Under the pieces are notes generated by a model. The model was not told the origin of the DNA, did no database searches, and worked only from the letters and a program-made list of their open reading frames with translations. The position numbers were made by a program, and so were the translations under genes. Below are positions 17,165 to 26,249 of a stretch of 64,000 nt of DNA, piece after piece. Within the stretch, counting starts at the first letter, position 1; every line of letters starts with the position of its first letter. The DNA is taken from assembly GCF_025499465.1 (NCBI RefSeq), contig NZ_JAIMCA010000001.1:372001-436000 (forward strand). The letters are read 5' to 3'. This DNA is from Allobosea sp. BH3 (GTDB taxonomy: Bacteria; Pseudomonadota; Alphaproteobacteria; Rhizobiales; Beijerinckiaceae).

Positions 17165-18940
17165 TCACGCACCACCCTCGGGCTTCGGCTGCTCGGCCTG
17201 CGCCTCGGGCGGCACCGGGGCCGGCATCGCCGCCATCGCCGCATCCTCGCGCTTGCGCCGCGCCAGTTCGGGCGCGCTGGCAAACCCGAAAGCGGCCAGC
17301 GGCTTCTCGCGCCCTTTGATCGCGATCTTGAGCGCCGTCGTCCCGGCATAGCTGCGGCCTGTGGTTCGGATCGTGTCCTCGGAGACCACGACATCGGCCA
17401 GCACCCGCCGAGTCGCCGATTCGAGCTGGCTCGCGATCATCACGGTCTCGCCCACCGTGATCTCGCGCCGTCCGAGATTGTCGTTCTCCACCGCCCCGGT
17501 AATCGCCTCGCCAGTATGGATGCCGATGCCGATCCTGAGCGGTAGCGGTAGCGCCGGGCCGAATTCGCGGTTGAGCGCCTCGACCGCCCGTACGATGTCG
17601 GCAGCCGCGCTGATCGCCGCCTGCGCTCCGCGCGCCTGCGGCCCCTCCAGGCCGAACACCGCCATGAAGCCGTCGCCGTAGAAGGCGTCGATGCGCCCGT
17701 CATGCGCCGCGATCGCCTGGCCCATCTCGTCGAAGAAGCGGTTGATCAGCCCGATCAGTTCGCGGGGCAACTGCCGCGATGAAAGCGCAGAGAAGGCCCG
17801 CAGGTCGGCGATCAACACCGTCAGGCCCCGCTTGCCAATAGCCTCGTCCGGCTCGAAGCTCTGCACGCCGCCGGCCCTCAGCCGCGAGGCCAGCAGGATC
17901 TGCACCTGCACGTCGTCGCGCGGCCGGATCTGGCAGGCCAGCCGGACACCTTCCGGTGCCGAAATCCGCTTCAGCAGCCTCGCCTCGTTCATGCCCGGCG
18001 GCGCCAGCTTGTCGTTGCCGTCCATCACCAGGACGCGGCAGGTGGCGCAACGCGCCCGGCCGCCGCAGAGTGCGGCGTGGGGAATGCCGAAGCGCCGGAA
18101 CATTTCCAGCACTGTCGGGCCCGGCGCGAGCCGCCGCGTGCCATGGCCGACGAAGCGCACCGTGATCTGACGTGTCGTCCGCACGCGCACCTCACGGATG
18201 CCGATGAAGAGCAGAAAGGCTCCGACCAACCCGTAGAAAGCGCCTTTCGCCGCCATCACGTCCCGGTCGAACATCAGGTTCTGCGCCTCGCTGGCGACTT
18301 CCGGCGGCATCCCCATGCGCTGAGCCTCGCGGGAGGCGACCGCAAAGCCGATCAGCGCGAGCAGCGGGATCAGCACGGCGGCCAGCAGGAACGGATCGCG
18401 CCAGTGGCGATAGCTGTCCCGGGAGCGCAGCATGAAGTGGATGCCGAGGATGCCGTGGCTCCAGACAAGCAGCAGGAGCAGCGATTGCATCAGCGCCCGG
18501 TTGGGCCAGAGCCGGAGCAGCACGGCGCGATAGCTCTCGTCCAGGCCAAAATACATCCCCAGCACCCGCGTGGCGATGATGTGGTCGACGAGCAGAAGCG
18601 GGATGGCGAGGCCGATCGCAATCTGAAGCATCTCGCGCAGCGGCATCTTGAAGGTGCGACGCTGCGCCACGCGCAGCAGTGCGAAGATCGGGTGGATGAT
18701 GAGAGCGCCGTACAGCACGATCGTGCCCGGCCGCGAATGCCAGACGTTGTAGCGCCAGTTCTGGACGCTCTCCATCGCCTCGACGCCGAAGATGCCGACG
18801 GCATGGTTCAGGAAATGGGTCGTGGCGAAGATCAGCAGGATCACGCCGGAGATGAGGCGGACGTCGCGACTCCACGACGAGACCTGCTCCATCCCTGAGG
18901 CCATCCCCGCGCGCCTGGCGCCGGTCGTCTGGAGGCTCAT
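17165..18940 (-). CDS. Membrane adenylate cyclase with diheme-type anchor and [2Fe-2S] domain (CyaC-like)
   Basis: A 591-residue, three-part protein. Residues 25-250 hold about six membrane helices with histidines at H42, H46, H83, H120, H162 and H168, as in SdhC-like cytochrome b anchors. Residues 258-350 are a plant-type ferredoxin domain with C292, C298, C301 and C336. Residues 370-560 are a class III cyclase with metal aspartates D379 (IADLRAF) and D423 (YGDGFMAVFG). The same architecture is known from Sinorhizobium meliloti CyaC, a quinone/redox-controlled cyclase. Expected role: cAMP synthesis set by the respiratory redox state. It lies 13 bp after the CNBD gene. Heme ligation is inferred from positions only. 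Confidence 0.85.
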   Translation of the reverse strand: MSLQTTGARRAGMASGMEQVSSWSRDVRLISGVILLIFATTHFLNHAVGIFGVEAMESVQNWRYNVWHSRPGTIVLYGALIIHPIFALLRVAQRRTFKMPLREMLQIAIGLAIPLLLVDHIIATRVLGMYFGLDESYRAVLLRLWPNRALMQSLLLLLVWSHGILGIHFMLRSRDSYRHWRDPFLLAAVLIPLLALIGFAVASREAQRMGMPPEVASEAQNLMFDRDVMAAKGAFYGLVGAFLLFIGIREVRVRTTRQITVRFVGHGTRRLAPGPTVLEMFRRFGIPHAALCGGRARCATCRVLVMDGNDKLAPPGMNEARLLKRISAPEGVRLACQIRPRDDVQVQILLASRLRAGGVQSFEPDEAIGKRGLTVLIADLRAFSALSSRQLPRELIGLINRFFDEMGQAIAAHDGRIDAFYGDGFMAVFGLEGPQARGAQAAISAAADIVRAVEALNREFGPALPLPLRIGIGIHTGEAITGAVENDNLGRREITVGETVMIASQLESATRRVLADVVVSEDTIRTTGRSYAGTTALKIAIKGREKPLAAFGFASAPELARRKREDAAMAAMPAPVPPEAQAEQPKPEGGA

Positions 18941-18953
18941 GCGCGTCCCGGCT

Positions 18954-19403
18954 TCATGAGAACGCTTCCTCTTCGTGCAGCACCGTGCTGACCAGGCGGT
19001 AGAGGCGGCCGGCCAGGTCGCGGCAGACGGCGAGGCCGAATTCCGGTACGGTATGAAGCAGCTCGAAGAACAGGTCCTTCGGAATCCGCAGCGCCGACAC
19101 CGGGCTCTTGGCCTTGACGTCGCCGAGGAAGCGATGGCCGCTCAGCAGCGAGACGTCGCCGATGATGCTGCCGCTCTCCTTCTGGAAGCGCAGCAGCTCG
19201 CTGCCGCGCTGGCGGGAGAATTCCACATCGCCGCTCAGTATGACAAAGACGCCCTCTGACCCGTCCGACTCGCTGATTATGGTCTCGCCCGGCTCGAAAT
19301 GCAGCCTCTCGCCCATCAGGGCCACGAGCTTCAGCCGTGGCGCCGGCATGCCCTGGAACAAGGGAAGGGACTTCAGACAGACCAGATCGGTCTCGAGAGT
19401 CAT
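18954..19403 (-). CDS. Stand-alone cyclic nucleotide-binding domain protein
   Basis: A 149-residue protein consisting of one CNBD (residues about 10-130: LFQGMPAPRLKLVALM, FEPGETIISESDGSEGVFVI, LSGDVEFSRQRG) and a short helical tail. There is no DNA-binding domain, unlike Crp/Fnr regulators. The phosphate-binding cassette reads IGDVSLLSGHRFLGDV: the usual Glu is Asp and the usual Arg is displaced by one position, so nucleotide binding is not certain. The start at 19403 has AAAGGAGG at ideal spacing; the longer frame is an overlap. It sits between the degenerate ABC protein (13 bp) and the cyclase (13 bp), suggesting a sensor or adaptor for cAMP made next door. Confidence 0.85.
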   Translation of the reverse strand: MTLETDLVCLKSLPLFQGMPAPRLKLVALMGERLHFEPGETIISESDGSEGVFVILSGDVEFSRQRGSELLRFQKESGSIIGDVSLLSGHRFLGDVKAKSPVSALRIPKDLFFELLHTVPEFGLAVCRDLAGRLYRLVSTVLHEEEAFS

Positions 19404-19416
19404 GTCATGCCTCCTT

Positions 19417-22152
19417 TCACCGGGCGTCGGCCAGAGTGGCCGGCGGATCCAGCTGAACGGAGATGTCGCCCGCGTCGTTTGCAGCCGCGGGCCCCGTCTC
19501 CGCCTGGACGGTGCCGGTCGGGCCATGGAAGGCGACCCGCAACGGCACGTCCTCTACTAAATTAGCATCTCCCAGCAGAAGAAACAGGGTTCCGTCGGCA
19601 CAATATTCACGCAGCCGATGCATGATCCGTTCCGGCTCCTCAGAGATCGCCAGCAAGGACGTGAGGTCGAGCACCGCGATCTGCGGCGCCTTGACCAGCG
19701 CCTGCACCAACGGAACGGCCTGCCGCAGCCGGGCGGGCAGATAGCGCCCGCGTATGCCGCTCTCGGTGTCGAGGCCGAGCCGGTAGAGCGCTTCGCCCAG
19801 CCCCGAGCGCTCCAACGCTCGCAGCACGATTTCCTCGACCTTGCGGCTGGCGTCCGGGATGCCGTAGCCGATGCGCCCGAACATCAGGTTGTCGCGCACG
19901 CTGGCGCCGAGCATCACCTTGTCCGGGTCATAGAAATCGACATCGCCGGCGGCGTCGGCCGGCAGGTGGCGATGAAAGCTCGCGCGCGCCCGCAGGATGC
20001 GCCGCTCCAGCCGCTCGTCGATCAGGTTCAACCTGTGCTTGGGCTCGCAATAGCCCAGCGCCAGCGCGACCAGGTCCCGCTCCGTCTCCTGGTCGAGCGG
20101 GCCGCGCATATCCTGCTTGGCGAGGATCTCGGCAAGCGCGTTCAGCCGCTCGAAATCGAAATGCTCGCCGAAGGAATAGCGCTCGAACAGCGCATGGCCC
20201 TGCGGCAGGCCGGCAAAAATCTCGACCACCGTCGCGACGATGCGCCCGCCCATCTCCGCCAGCGGCTCGACCAGCGCCTCGGCCTTGAGGATCGAATGGG
20301 CATAGGGCTCGAAGAGCAGTGTCGCATTGGCGAAGCGCGCCGTGGTCCGCGTGCCGAAGATCAGGTTTTCGGCCACCGTCGCATTGCGATTATAGCGGTC
20401 GAGCATGAAGGGCTCGATCAACCCGCCCTGCTTGTCTCGCTTGAGCTCGGCGGCGACAACGCCTCTGGCGGTAATGAGGCGCTCCTTGGCCTCGTCACTG
20501 ACAGGCGGCATCACCTTGCCGCCGAGGCCGAGCTCGTAGACGTCCCGCGTACAGCCGAGCACGTCGAGCAGTTCGTGGATCCTCTGGGCAAGTCCGGGGC
20601 CGTCGCCCACGCCGATGCCTTCATAGTCCGTCCAGTCCGCCTCGAAGGGGAACGGCGAGTTGCCCGAGCGCAGCGACTCGATCAGGCGCCGCTGATCGCC
20701 GGCGGAGGCCTTTCCCGCACGCTTCAGATCCGGCCGGCGCCGCCGCAGCGGCAACAGGATGTTGTCACGCATCGTGCCGGCGATGATCTCGGCCTCGTCG
20801 CCCGCATAGCCGATGATGTGGCTGGCCCGTTCCACCGACATGCCGGAAAGCGCCTCCCCGTCGATCAGCACGCGGCCGGCATAATTGGTCGCCTGCCGGC
20901 CCAGGATGCGCCCGAGCACCTCCTGTCCGCCGCCATGCGGCCCGATCAGTGCCGCGACGCCCGGGCGCGCCAGGCTGAGGGAAAGCGGCGTCAGCAGCGG
21001 CTGGCCCCGGTTGTCGAGCATCTGGACGGCCTCGAGCCGGATCTCTCCCGTCGGGGCCAAGGGTGTGCAGCCATTCTCCTCGTGGAGGATCAGTGTGTCT
21101 CCGCCGTCGAACTGCGAGATGACCTGATCGTACTTGATCGTCACATCGTTGCGCTGCTGGTCCCAGTCGATCAGCTCCTTGATCGGCGGGGGCAGGTCGC
21201 GATAGGCGGCGATGACCGCGACGAGCTGGCCGATGTCGAGCCGGCCCTGCAGGGCGAAGTAGCCGCCGATGGCGTAGAAGAAGAACGGCGTGATCTGGGC
21301 CAGCAGGTTGTTGAGGAACTTGACCGCGAACTTCCGCTTGTAGAGCGCGTAGCGGATGTCGAAGAGCCGCCCGAGCCTGCCCGAGATATCGGACTGGAGA
21401 TAGGCCGTCGCGCCATGGCCCTGGATCATCGGCCCGGCATCGACGATTTCGCCGATGCGCCCGGCGAGCTGGCGAGAAGCGATCTGCCGCTCACGGCCGA
21501 GCCTGAGCTGCTCGCGGCGGAGGATCGGGATGATGACCGCCTGCGCCAGCACGATCAGCAGCGCGACCGAGCCGAGCCAGACGCTCTGCGCCATGATGAA
21601 GACGAGCGCCGTCAGCGCCTGGCTGAGCAGGAAGACCGGCTGGATGAAGGCATCTCCGACGAAGCCGCCGATCGGCTCGACCTCGTCCTTGATCATGCTG
21701 GCGACCTCGGCCGGCTTGACCGAGCGGATCTCCTCCGGCCTGAAGCGCATGAGCTGGCTGAACAGGTCGTAGCGCATGCGCCTGAGCATCCGCTCGCCGA
21801 GGATGCCCTTGCGCAGGTTGATGACGTATTTGAAGGCGCCGTTGATCAGGACGAGCAGCAGGAAATAGCTCGAGAGTCCCATCAGCAGGCCGAGTTGCCC
21901 CACCTGGATGCCCTCGGAAAGCTGATGGCTGCCGCCGCCCAGCCAGGAAGGCAGCGAGATCGTGAAGTCCAGCAGCGTCGCCGTTGTCCGGCCGTCCTTG
22001 AAGGCATTGCCCTGGATGGCGTCGTTCACGATCCGTTTGGGCACGTCGAAGGACGCCCAGTTGAACGGAATCGAGACAAGGATGATCAGCAGAACGACGA
22101 TCTGCTCCGCCCGGCTCTTCTGCCAGATGTAACGGAAGAGATTGGGCTCCAA
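19417..22152 (-). CDS. ABC-exporter-like membrane protein with degenerate nucleotide-binding modules
   Basis: A 911-residue protein. Residues 1-330 are a six-helix type IV ABC exporter membrane domain, with the coupling-helix stretch around LGERMLRRMRYDLFSQLM. The C-terminal 550 residues resemble ABC nucleotide-binding domains but lack every catalytic motif: the Walker A position is GPHGGGQE (404-411, no Lys), the signature positions read VSDEAKERL and LPARLRQAV, and the Walker B end is AVLDLTS without Glu. The Q-loop-following motif occurs three times (459-469, 591-601, 750-760). ATP-driven transport seems unlikely; a scaffold or sensor role with the adjacent CNBD and cyclase is plausible. 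The start is a TTG with a weak ribosome site. Confidence 0.8.
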   Translation of the reverse strand: MEPNLFRYIWQKSRAEQIVVLLIILVSIPFNWASFDVPKRIVNDAIQGNAFKDGRTTATLLDFTISLPSWLGGGSHQLSEGIQVGQLGLLMGLSSYFLLLVLINGAFKYVINLRKGILGERMLRRMRYDLFSQLMRFRPEEIRSVKPAEVASMIKDEVEPIGGFVGDAFIQPVFLLSQALTALVFIMAQSVWLGSVALLIVLAQAVIIPILRREQLRLGRERQIASRQLAGRIGEIVDAGPMIQGHGATAYLQSDISGRLGRLFDIRYALYKRKFAVKFLNNLLAQITPFFFYAIGGYFALQGRLDIGQLVAVIAAYRDLPPPIKELIDWDQQRNDVTIKYDQVISQFDGGDTLILHEENGCTPLAPTGEIRLEAVQMLDNRGQPLLTPLSLSLARPGVAALIGPHGGGQEVLGRILGRQATNYAGRVLIDGEALSGMSVERASHIIGYAGDEAEIIAGTMRDNILLPLRRRRPDLKRAGKASAGDQRRLIESLRSGNSPFPFEADWTDYEGIGVGDGPGLAQRIHELLDVLGCTRDVYELGLGGKVMPPVSDEAKERLITARGVVAAELKRDKQGGLIEPFMLDRYNRNATVAENLIFGTRTTARFANATLLFEPYAHSILKAEALVEPLAEMGGRIVATVVEIFAGLPQGHALFERYSFGEHFDFERLNALAEILAKQDMRGPLDQETERDLVALALGYCEPKHRLNLIDERLERRILRARASFHRHLPADAAGDVDFYDPDKVMLGASVRDNLMFGRIGYGIPDASRKVEEIVLRALERSGLGEALYRLGLDTESGIRGRYLPARLRQAVPLVQALVKAPQIAVLDLTSLLAISEEPERIMHRLREYCADGTLFLLLGDANLVEDVPLRVAFHGPTGTVQAETGPAAANDAGDISVQLDPPATLADAR

Positions 22153-22416
22153 AGGCGACCCCGCAACGAAGCGCCGGCAGGCGCTGCCTCATCGGAGCCT
22201 GCCCGGCTCCGAAGCGACCATATGTGGTGAGGTTGTCTCAGGTTGCAATGCAGTCCGCTCCCCACCCTGCCTCGCGTCGCTCCCCTGTCATCCGCGCCGT
22301 GCAGCTTCCCGCCGCATGGGCCAGCCGGTCGAATTCCGTTGGCAAGACGGAACTTTCGACGTCTAGTGGCGTCGGGACAATGCGGACGGTTCAGAGGGGC
22401 GGCGTCAGACAGGGTC

Positions 22417-24294
22417 ATGGATATCCTGCGCATCAGTGATCTGCGTATCGGTTTCACCGTTCACGGATTGGCCCGCGAGGTGGTGAAGGGCGTGAGCCTG
22501 CGCGTTCCGGCCGGCAAGACCGTGGCGCTCGTCGGCGAATCGGGCTCCGGCAAGTCGGTGATCTCCCAGGCGATCATGGGGCTGCTGCCGCGCGCCGGCG
22601 CTGTCACCGATGGCGAGATCCTGTTCCGCGATCCGCTCTCGCCACGCAGCGTCGTCGACATCGCCGCCCTGCCGCCGGAAGGGGAAGGCATCCGCGAATT
22701 GCGTGGTGGCCGCATCGGCATGATCTTTCAGGAGCCGATGTCCTCGCTCTCGCCGGTTCACACCATCGGCAACCAGATCGAGGAGGCGCTGCTCCTGCAC
22801 CGGCCGATGCCGAAGGCGAGCGCGCGCGGGCTGATCGAGGCCATGCTGAAGCGCGTCGGCTTCAAGAATCCGCAGCGCGCCTTCGATATGTACGCCTTCG
22901 AGCTGTCTGGCGGCCTGCGCCAGCGCGCCATGCTCGCCATGGCGCTGATCTGCCAGCCGGCGCTCCTCATCGCCGACGAGCCGACCACGGCTCTCGATGT
23001 CACGATCCAGGCGCAGGTGCTCGACCTGATGCGGGAGCTCCAGGCCGAGATGGGCATGGCGATCCTGCTCATCACCCACGATCTCGGCGTCGTCGCCAAC
23101 ATGGCCGACGAGGTGGTGGTGATCTTCCACGGCGAGATCATGGAGCGCGGCCCGGTCGAGGACATCTTCCGCCACCCCCGCCATCCCTATCTCAAGGCGC
23201 TGCTCAACGCCTCGCCGCATTTCGACATGCAGGAGGGCGAACGCCTCGTTGCCCTGCGCGAGGCGCGACCGCGGCCCGTGGCCACGGCACCAGCCCCGAA
23301 GCCCACGGCCGACGCCGCTCCGCTGCTCGCCGTCCGCAACCTCCAGAAGACCTATGTCACCGGCTCGCGCGGCTTCTTTGGCAAGGGCTCGCTGACGACG
23401 ATCAAGGCTGTCGACAATGTGAGTTTCGACATCCGGCGCGGCGAATGCCTCGGCCTGGTCGGCGAGAGCGGTTGCGGCAAGACGACGGTCAGCAAGATCA
23501 TCATGCGCGCCATCACGGCCAATGCCGGCGAGGTGATCTTCGACGACGGACGAGAGCGCGTCGACGTGCTCGGGCTGGAAGGGGAGGCGCTGCGCGCCTT
23601 CCGGCCACGCATCCAGATGATCTTCCAGGACCCGGTCTCATCGCTTTCGCCGCGCATGACGGTCATGAACATCCTGCGCGAGCCGCTGACCATCCACGAC
23701 CGCGGCGAGACGGCGGAGCAGACTGACCGCGTCAAGGCGCTGATGCAGGATGTCGGGCTCGATACCCGCTTCCTGAACCGCTATCCGCATTCCTTCTCGG
23801 GCGGGCAGCGCCAGCGCATCGGCATCGCGCGGGCGCTCGCGCTCGATCCCGACTTGATCATCTGCGACGAGCCGGTCTCGGCACTCGACGTCTCGGTGCA
23901 GGCGCAGATCCTCAATCTCCTCAAGGACCTGCAGGCCGAGCGGGGGCTGACCTTCCTGTTCATCTCCCACAATCTCGCCGTGGTGAACTACATGGCAGAC
24001 CGCATCGCCGTGATGGCCAATGGCCGCATTGTCGAGCTGGCGCCACGCCACACGCTCTTCACCCGCCCGGTGCATCCCTACACCAAGGCGCTGCTGCGTT
24101 CGGTCCCCTTCGCCGATCTCGACCGCAAGCTCGACTTCAAGCTCGCTGCTCCGGGTGGCGCCTCGGACGACAGCCATTGGGGCGAAGCCTTCAGGACAGG
24201 CCAGGATGCCTCGGCGCTGACGCATCTGCCCCTCGGCGACGGTCACTATGTGCTGGCACGGCCCAATGCGGATGTCCGGGAGATGGTGCCATGA
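22417..24294 (+). CDS. Peptide-type ABC importer ATP-binding protein, two fused ATPase domains
   Basis: A 625-residue fusion of two DppD/DppF-like ATPases. Domain 1: Walker A GESGSGKS, signature LSGGLRQRAMLA, Walker B LLIADEPTTALD. Domain 2 (from about residue 305): Walker A GESGCGKT, signature FSGGQRQRIGIARAL, Walker B IICDEPVSALD. Both are followed by C-terminal HPY motifs (RHPYLKALL, VHPYTKALL) of the oligopeptide/nickel family. It energises uptake through the two permeases downstream. I start at the ATG at 22417; the upstream frame extension is not family-like. It begins the rightward operon, divergent from the degenerate ABC gene with 264 bp between. Confidence 0.93.
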   Translation: MDILRISDLRIGFTVHGLAREVVKGVSLRVPAGKTVALVGESGSGKSVISQAIMGLLPRAGAVTDGEILFRDPLSPRSVVDIAALPPEGEGIRELRGGRIGMIFQEPMSSLSPVHTIGNQIEEALLLHRPMPKASARGLIEAMLKRVGFKNPQRAFDMYAFELSGGLRQRAMLAMALICQPALLIADEPTTALDVTIQAQVLDLMRELQAEMGMAILLITHDLGVVANMADEVVVIFHGEIMERGPVEDIFRHPRHPYLKALLNASPHFDMQEGERLVALREARPRPVATAPAPKPTADAAPLLAVRNLQKTYVTGSRGFFGKGSLTTIKAVDNVSFDIRRGECLGLVGESGCGKTTVSKIIMRAITANAGEVIFDDGRERVDVLGLEGEALRAFRPRIQMIFQDPVSSLSPRMTVMNILREPLTIHDRGETAEQTDRVKALMQDVGLDTRFLNRYPHSFSGGQRQRIGIARALALDPDLIICDEPVSALDVSVQAQILNLLKDLQAERGLTFLFISHNLAVVNYMADRIAVMANGRIVELAPRHTLFTRPVHPYTKALLRSVPFADLDRKLDFKLAAPGGASDDSHWGEAFRTGQDASALTHLPLGDGHYVLARPNADVREMVP

Positions 24295-26246
24295 CCCGAG
24301 CATCGCGCCCGACGCGCCGCACGGCGCTGCTGCTGGGCACCGCCGCTCTCGCCGGGGCCGCCCTGCCGCGCAGGGCTGCCGCGCAGGCGAAGGCCGCTGC
24401 CGCAATCGACAGCCCGTTCTTCAAGGACAGCATCGGCTCGGGAGCGCTGCCGCCCGTTGCCGAAAGGCTTCCCTCCGCCCCCCGCATCGTCGAACTCGCC
24501 AAGCTCGACCGCGTGCCCGGCCATCACGGCGGCAATATGCGCATGCTCATGGGCGACCAGCGCGACATCCGCATGATGACGCTCTACGGCTACACCCGGC
24601 TGGTGGTCTATGATGACCAGCTCGAGCTGGTGCCGGACGTGCTGGAGAGCTTCGAGGTCGAAGAGGGCCGGATCTTCACCTTGCGGCTTCGCCCGGGCCA
24701 TCGCTGGTCGGACGGCTCTCCCCTCACCACCGAGGATTTCCGCTACTGGTGGGAGGACATCGCCAACAACAAGCGCCTCTCGCCCGGCGGGCCGCCGCAG
24801 GCCTTGTTCTCGGGCGGCAACGTCCCCTTCTTCGAGGTACTGAGCGAAACCGAGGTACGTTATACTTGGGAGACGCCCAATCCGGTCTTCCTGCCGGCCC
24901 TGGCGGGCGCCCAACCGACCTACATCTTCATGCCCTCGCGCTACCTCAAGCAGTTCCACGAGCGGCACGCTCCCAAGCATGAGCTGGCGAAGCGCGTGAA
25001 GGAGAACCGCGTGCGCGACTGGGGCGCGCTGCATGAGCGTCTCTCGCGCATGTACCGGCCGGAGAACCCGAGCCTGCCGACGCTTGACCCCTGGCGCAAC
25101 ACGACCCCGCTGCCTGCGGAGCAGTTCGTCTTCGAGCGCAACCCCTATTTCCACAGGGTCGACGAGAACGGCCGGCAGCTGCCCTATGTCGACCAGGTCA
25201 CCATGACGATCGGCACGAGTTCGCTGATCCCCGCCAAGACGGCCGCGGGCGAATCCGACCTCCAGTCCCGCTACCTGCGCTTCGACAATTACACCTTCCT
25301 GAAGGAAGCCTCGAAGCGGATGAACTTCGACGTGAAGCTGTGGAAGCGTGCGGAGGGCGCCTATTTCGCGCTGATGCCGAACCTGAATGCGATCGACCCC
25401 GTCTGGCGCGACCTGAACCGGGATGTTCGCTACCGCCGCGCCATCTCGGTCGCGATCAACCGCGCGGATGTGAACAAGGTCATCTTCTTCGGGCTGGCGC
25501 GTGAGAGCGGCAACACGGCCCTCCCGGAAAGCCCCCTCTTCGACGAGCGCCTGGCCAAGCTCTGGGCCCAGCACGACCCGGCGCTGGCGAACCGGCTACT
25601 CGACGAAATCGGGCTGACGAAGCGCGACGATGATGGGGTGCGCCTGCTCTCCGATGGGCGCAGGCTGGAATTTACAATCGAGACGGCCGGCGAGAACACC
25701 GAGGAAACCGACATCCTCGACCTGCTCAAGCAGGACTTCTTCCATGTCGGCATCAAGATCTACCCGCGTTCGACCCAGCGCGACGTCTTCCGCCGCCGCA
25801 TCCTCGCCGGGCAGACGGTGATGTCCGCCTGGGCCGGCATGGACAATGCGCTGGTGACGGCGGACATGGAGCCCGATGCGCTCGCCCCCACCTCCAGCGC
25901 CCAGTTCCAGTGGCCGCGCTGGGGCCAGTTCTTCGAGAGCAACGGGCGCGAGGGCGAACGGCCCGCTCTGCACGAAGCGAACAAGCTCATCCGCCTCTAC
26001 GAGGAATGGCGCGTCAGCTCGACACGCGCGCAGCGCCGCAGGATCTGGCAGGAGATGCTCACGATCAACGCCGAGGAGGTCTTCACCATCGGCGTCATCA
26101 ACAGCACGCTACAGCCGATCGTCGTCTCGCACGACCTGCGCAACATGCCTGACAAAGGCCTTTACAGCTTCGAGCCCGGCGCCTTCATCGGTCGCTACAT
26201 GCCGGACACGTTCTGGTTCGACCGGGCCGAGACGAAGAAGAGCTGA
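24291..26246 (+). CDS. Peptide-type ABC transporter substrate-binding protein
   Basis: A 651-residue periplasmic binding protein of the SBP family 5 (DppA/OppA-like) group. The N-terminus RPTRRTALLLGTAALAGAAL carries a twin-arginine-like export signal ending in RRAAAQA. Family features are LRLRPGHRWSDGSPLTTEDF, the typical phrase early in the mature domain, then VRYRRAISVAINRADVNKV in the middle. It is about 100 residues longer than DppA, as in a rhizobial subgroup of unknown substrate. The start overlaps the ATPase stop by 4 bp. The ligand may be a peptide, a glycan fragment or a sugar derivative, considering the glycan genes downstream. Confidence 0.9.
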   Translation: MTRASRPTRRTALLLGTAALAGAALPRRAAAQAKAAAAIDSPFFKDSIGSGALPPVAERLPSAPRIVELAKLDRVPGHHGGNMRMLMGDQRDIRMMTLYGYTRLVVYDDQLELVPDVLESFEVEEGRIFTLRLRPGHRWSDGSPLTTEDFRYWWEDIANNKRLSPGGPPQALFSGGNVPFFEVLSETEVRYTWETPNPVFLPALAGAQPTYIFMPSRYLKQFHERHAPKHELAKRVKENRVRDWGALHERLSRMYRPENPSLPTLDPWRNTTPLPAEQFVFERNPYFHRVDENGRQLPYVDQVTMTIGTSSLIPAKTAAGESDLQSRYLRFDNYTFLKEASKRMNFDVKLWKRAEGAYFALMPNLNAIDPVWRDLNRDVRYRRAISVAINRADVNKVIFFGLARESGNTALPESPLFDERLAKLWAQHDPALANRLLDEIGLTKRDDDGVRLLSDGRRLEFTIETAGENTEETDILDLLKQDFFHVGIKIYPRSTQRDVFRRRILAGQTVMSAWAGMDNALVTADMEPDALAPTSSAQFQWPRWGQFFESNGREGERPALHEANKLIRLYEEWRVSSTRAQRRRIWQEMLTINAEEVFTIGVINSTLQPIVVSHDLRNMPDKGLYSFEPGAFIGRYMPDTFWFDRAETKKS

Positions 26247-26249
26247 ATC

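Noticed and set aside
19618..22230. An 870-codon open frame on the plus strand opposite the degenerate ABC gene
   Set aside because: It is a mirror of a GC-rich gene; the translation is low-complexity Arg/Asp/Leu/Ala with no domain, and the minus strand has clear membrane and ABC-like features.
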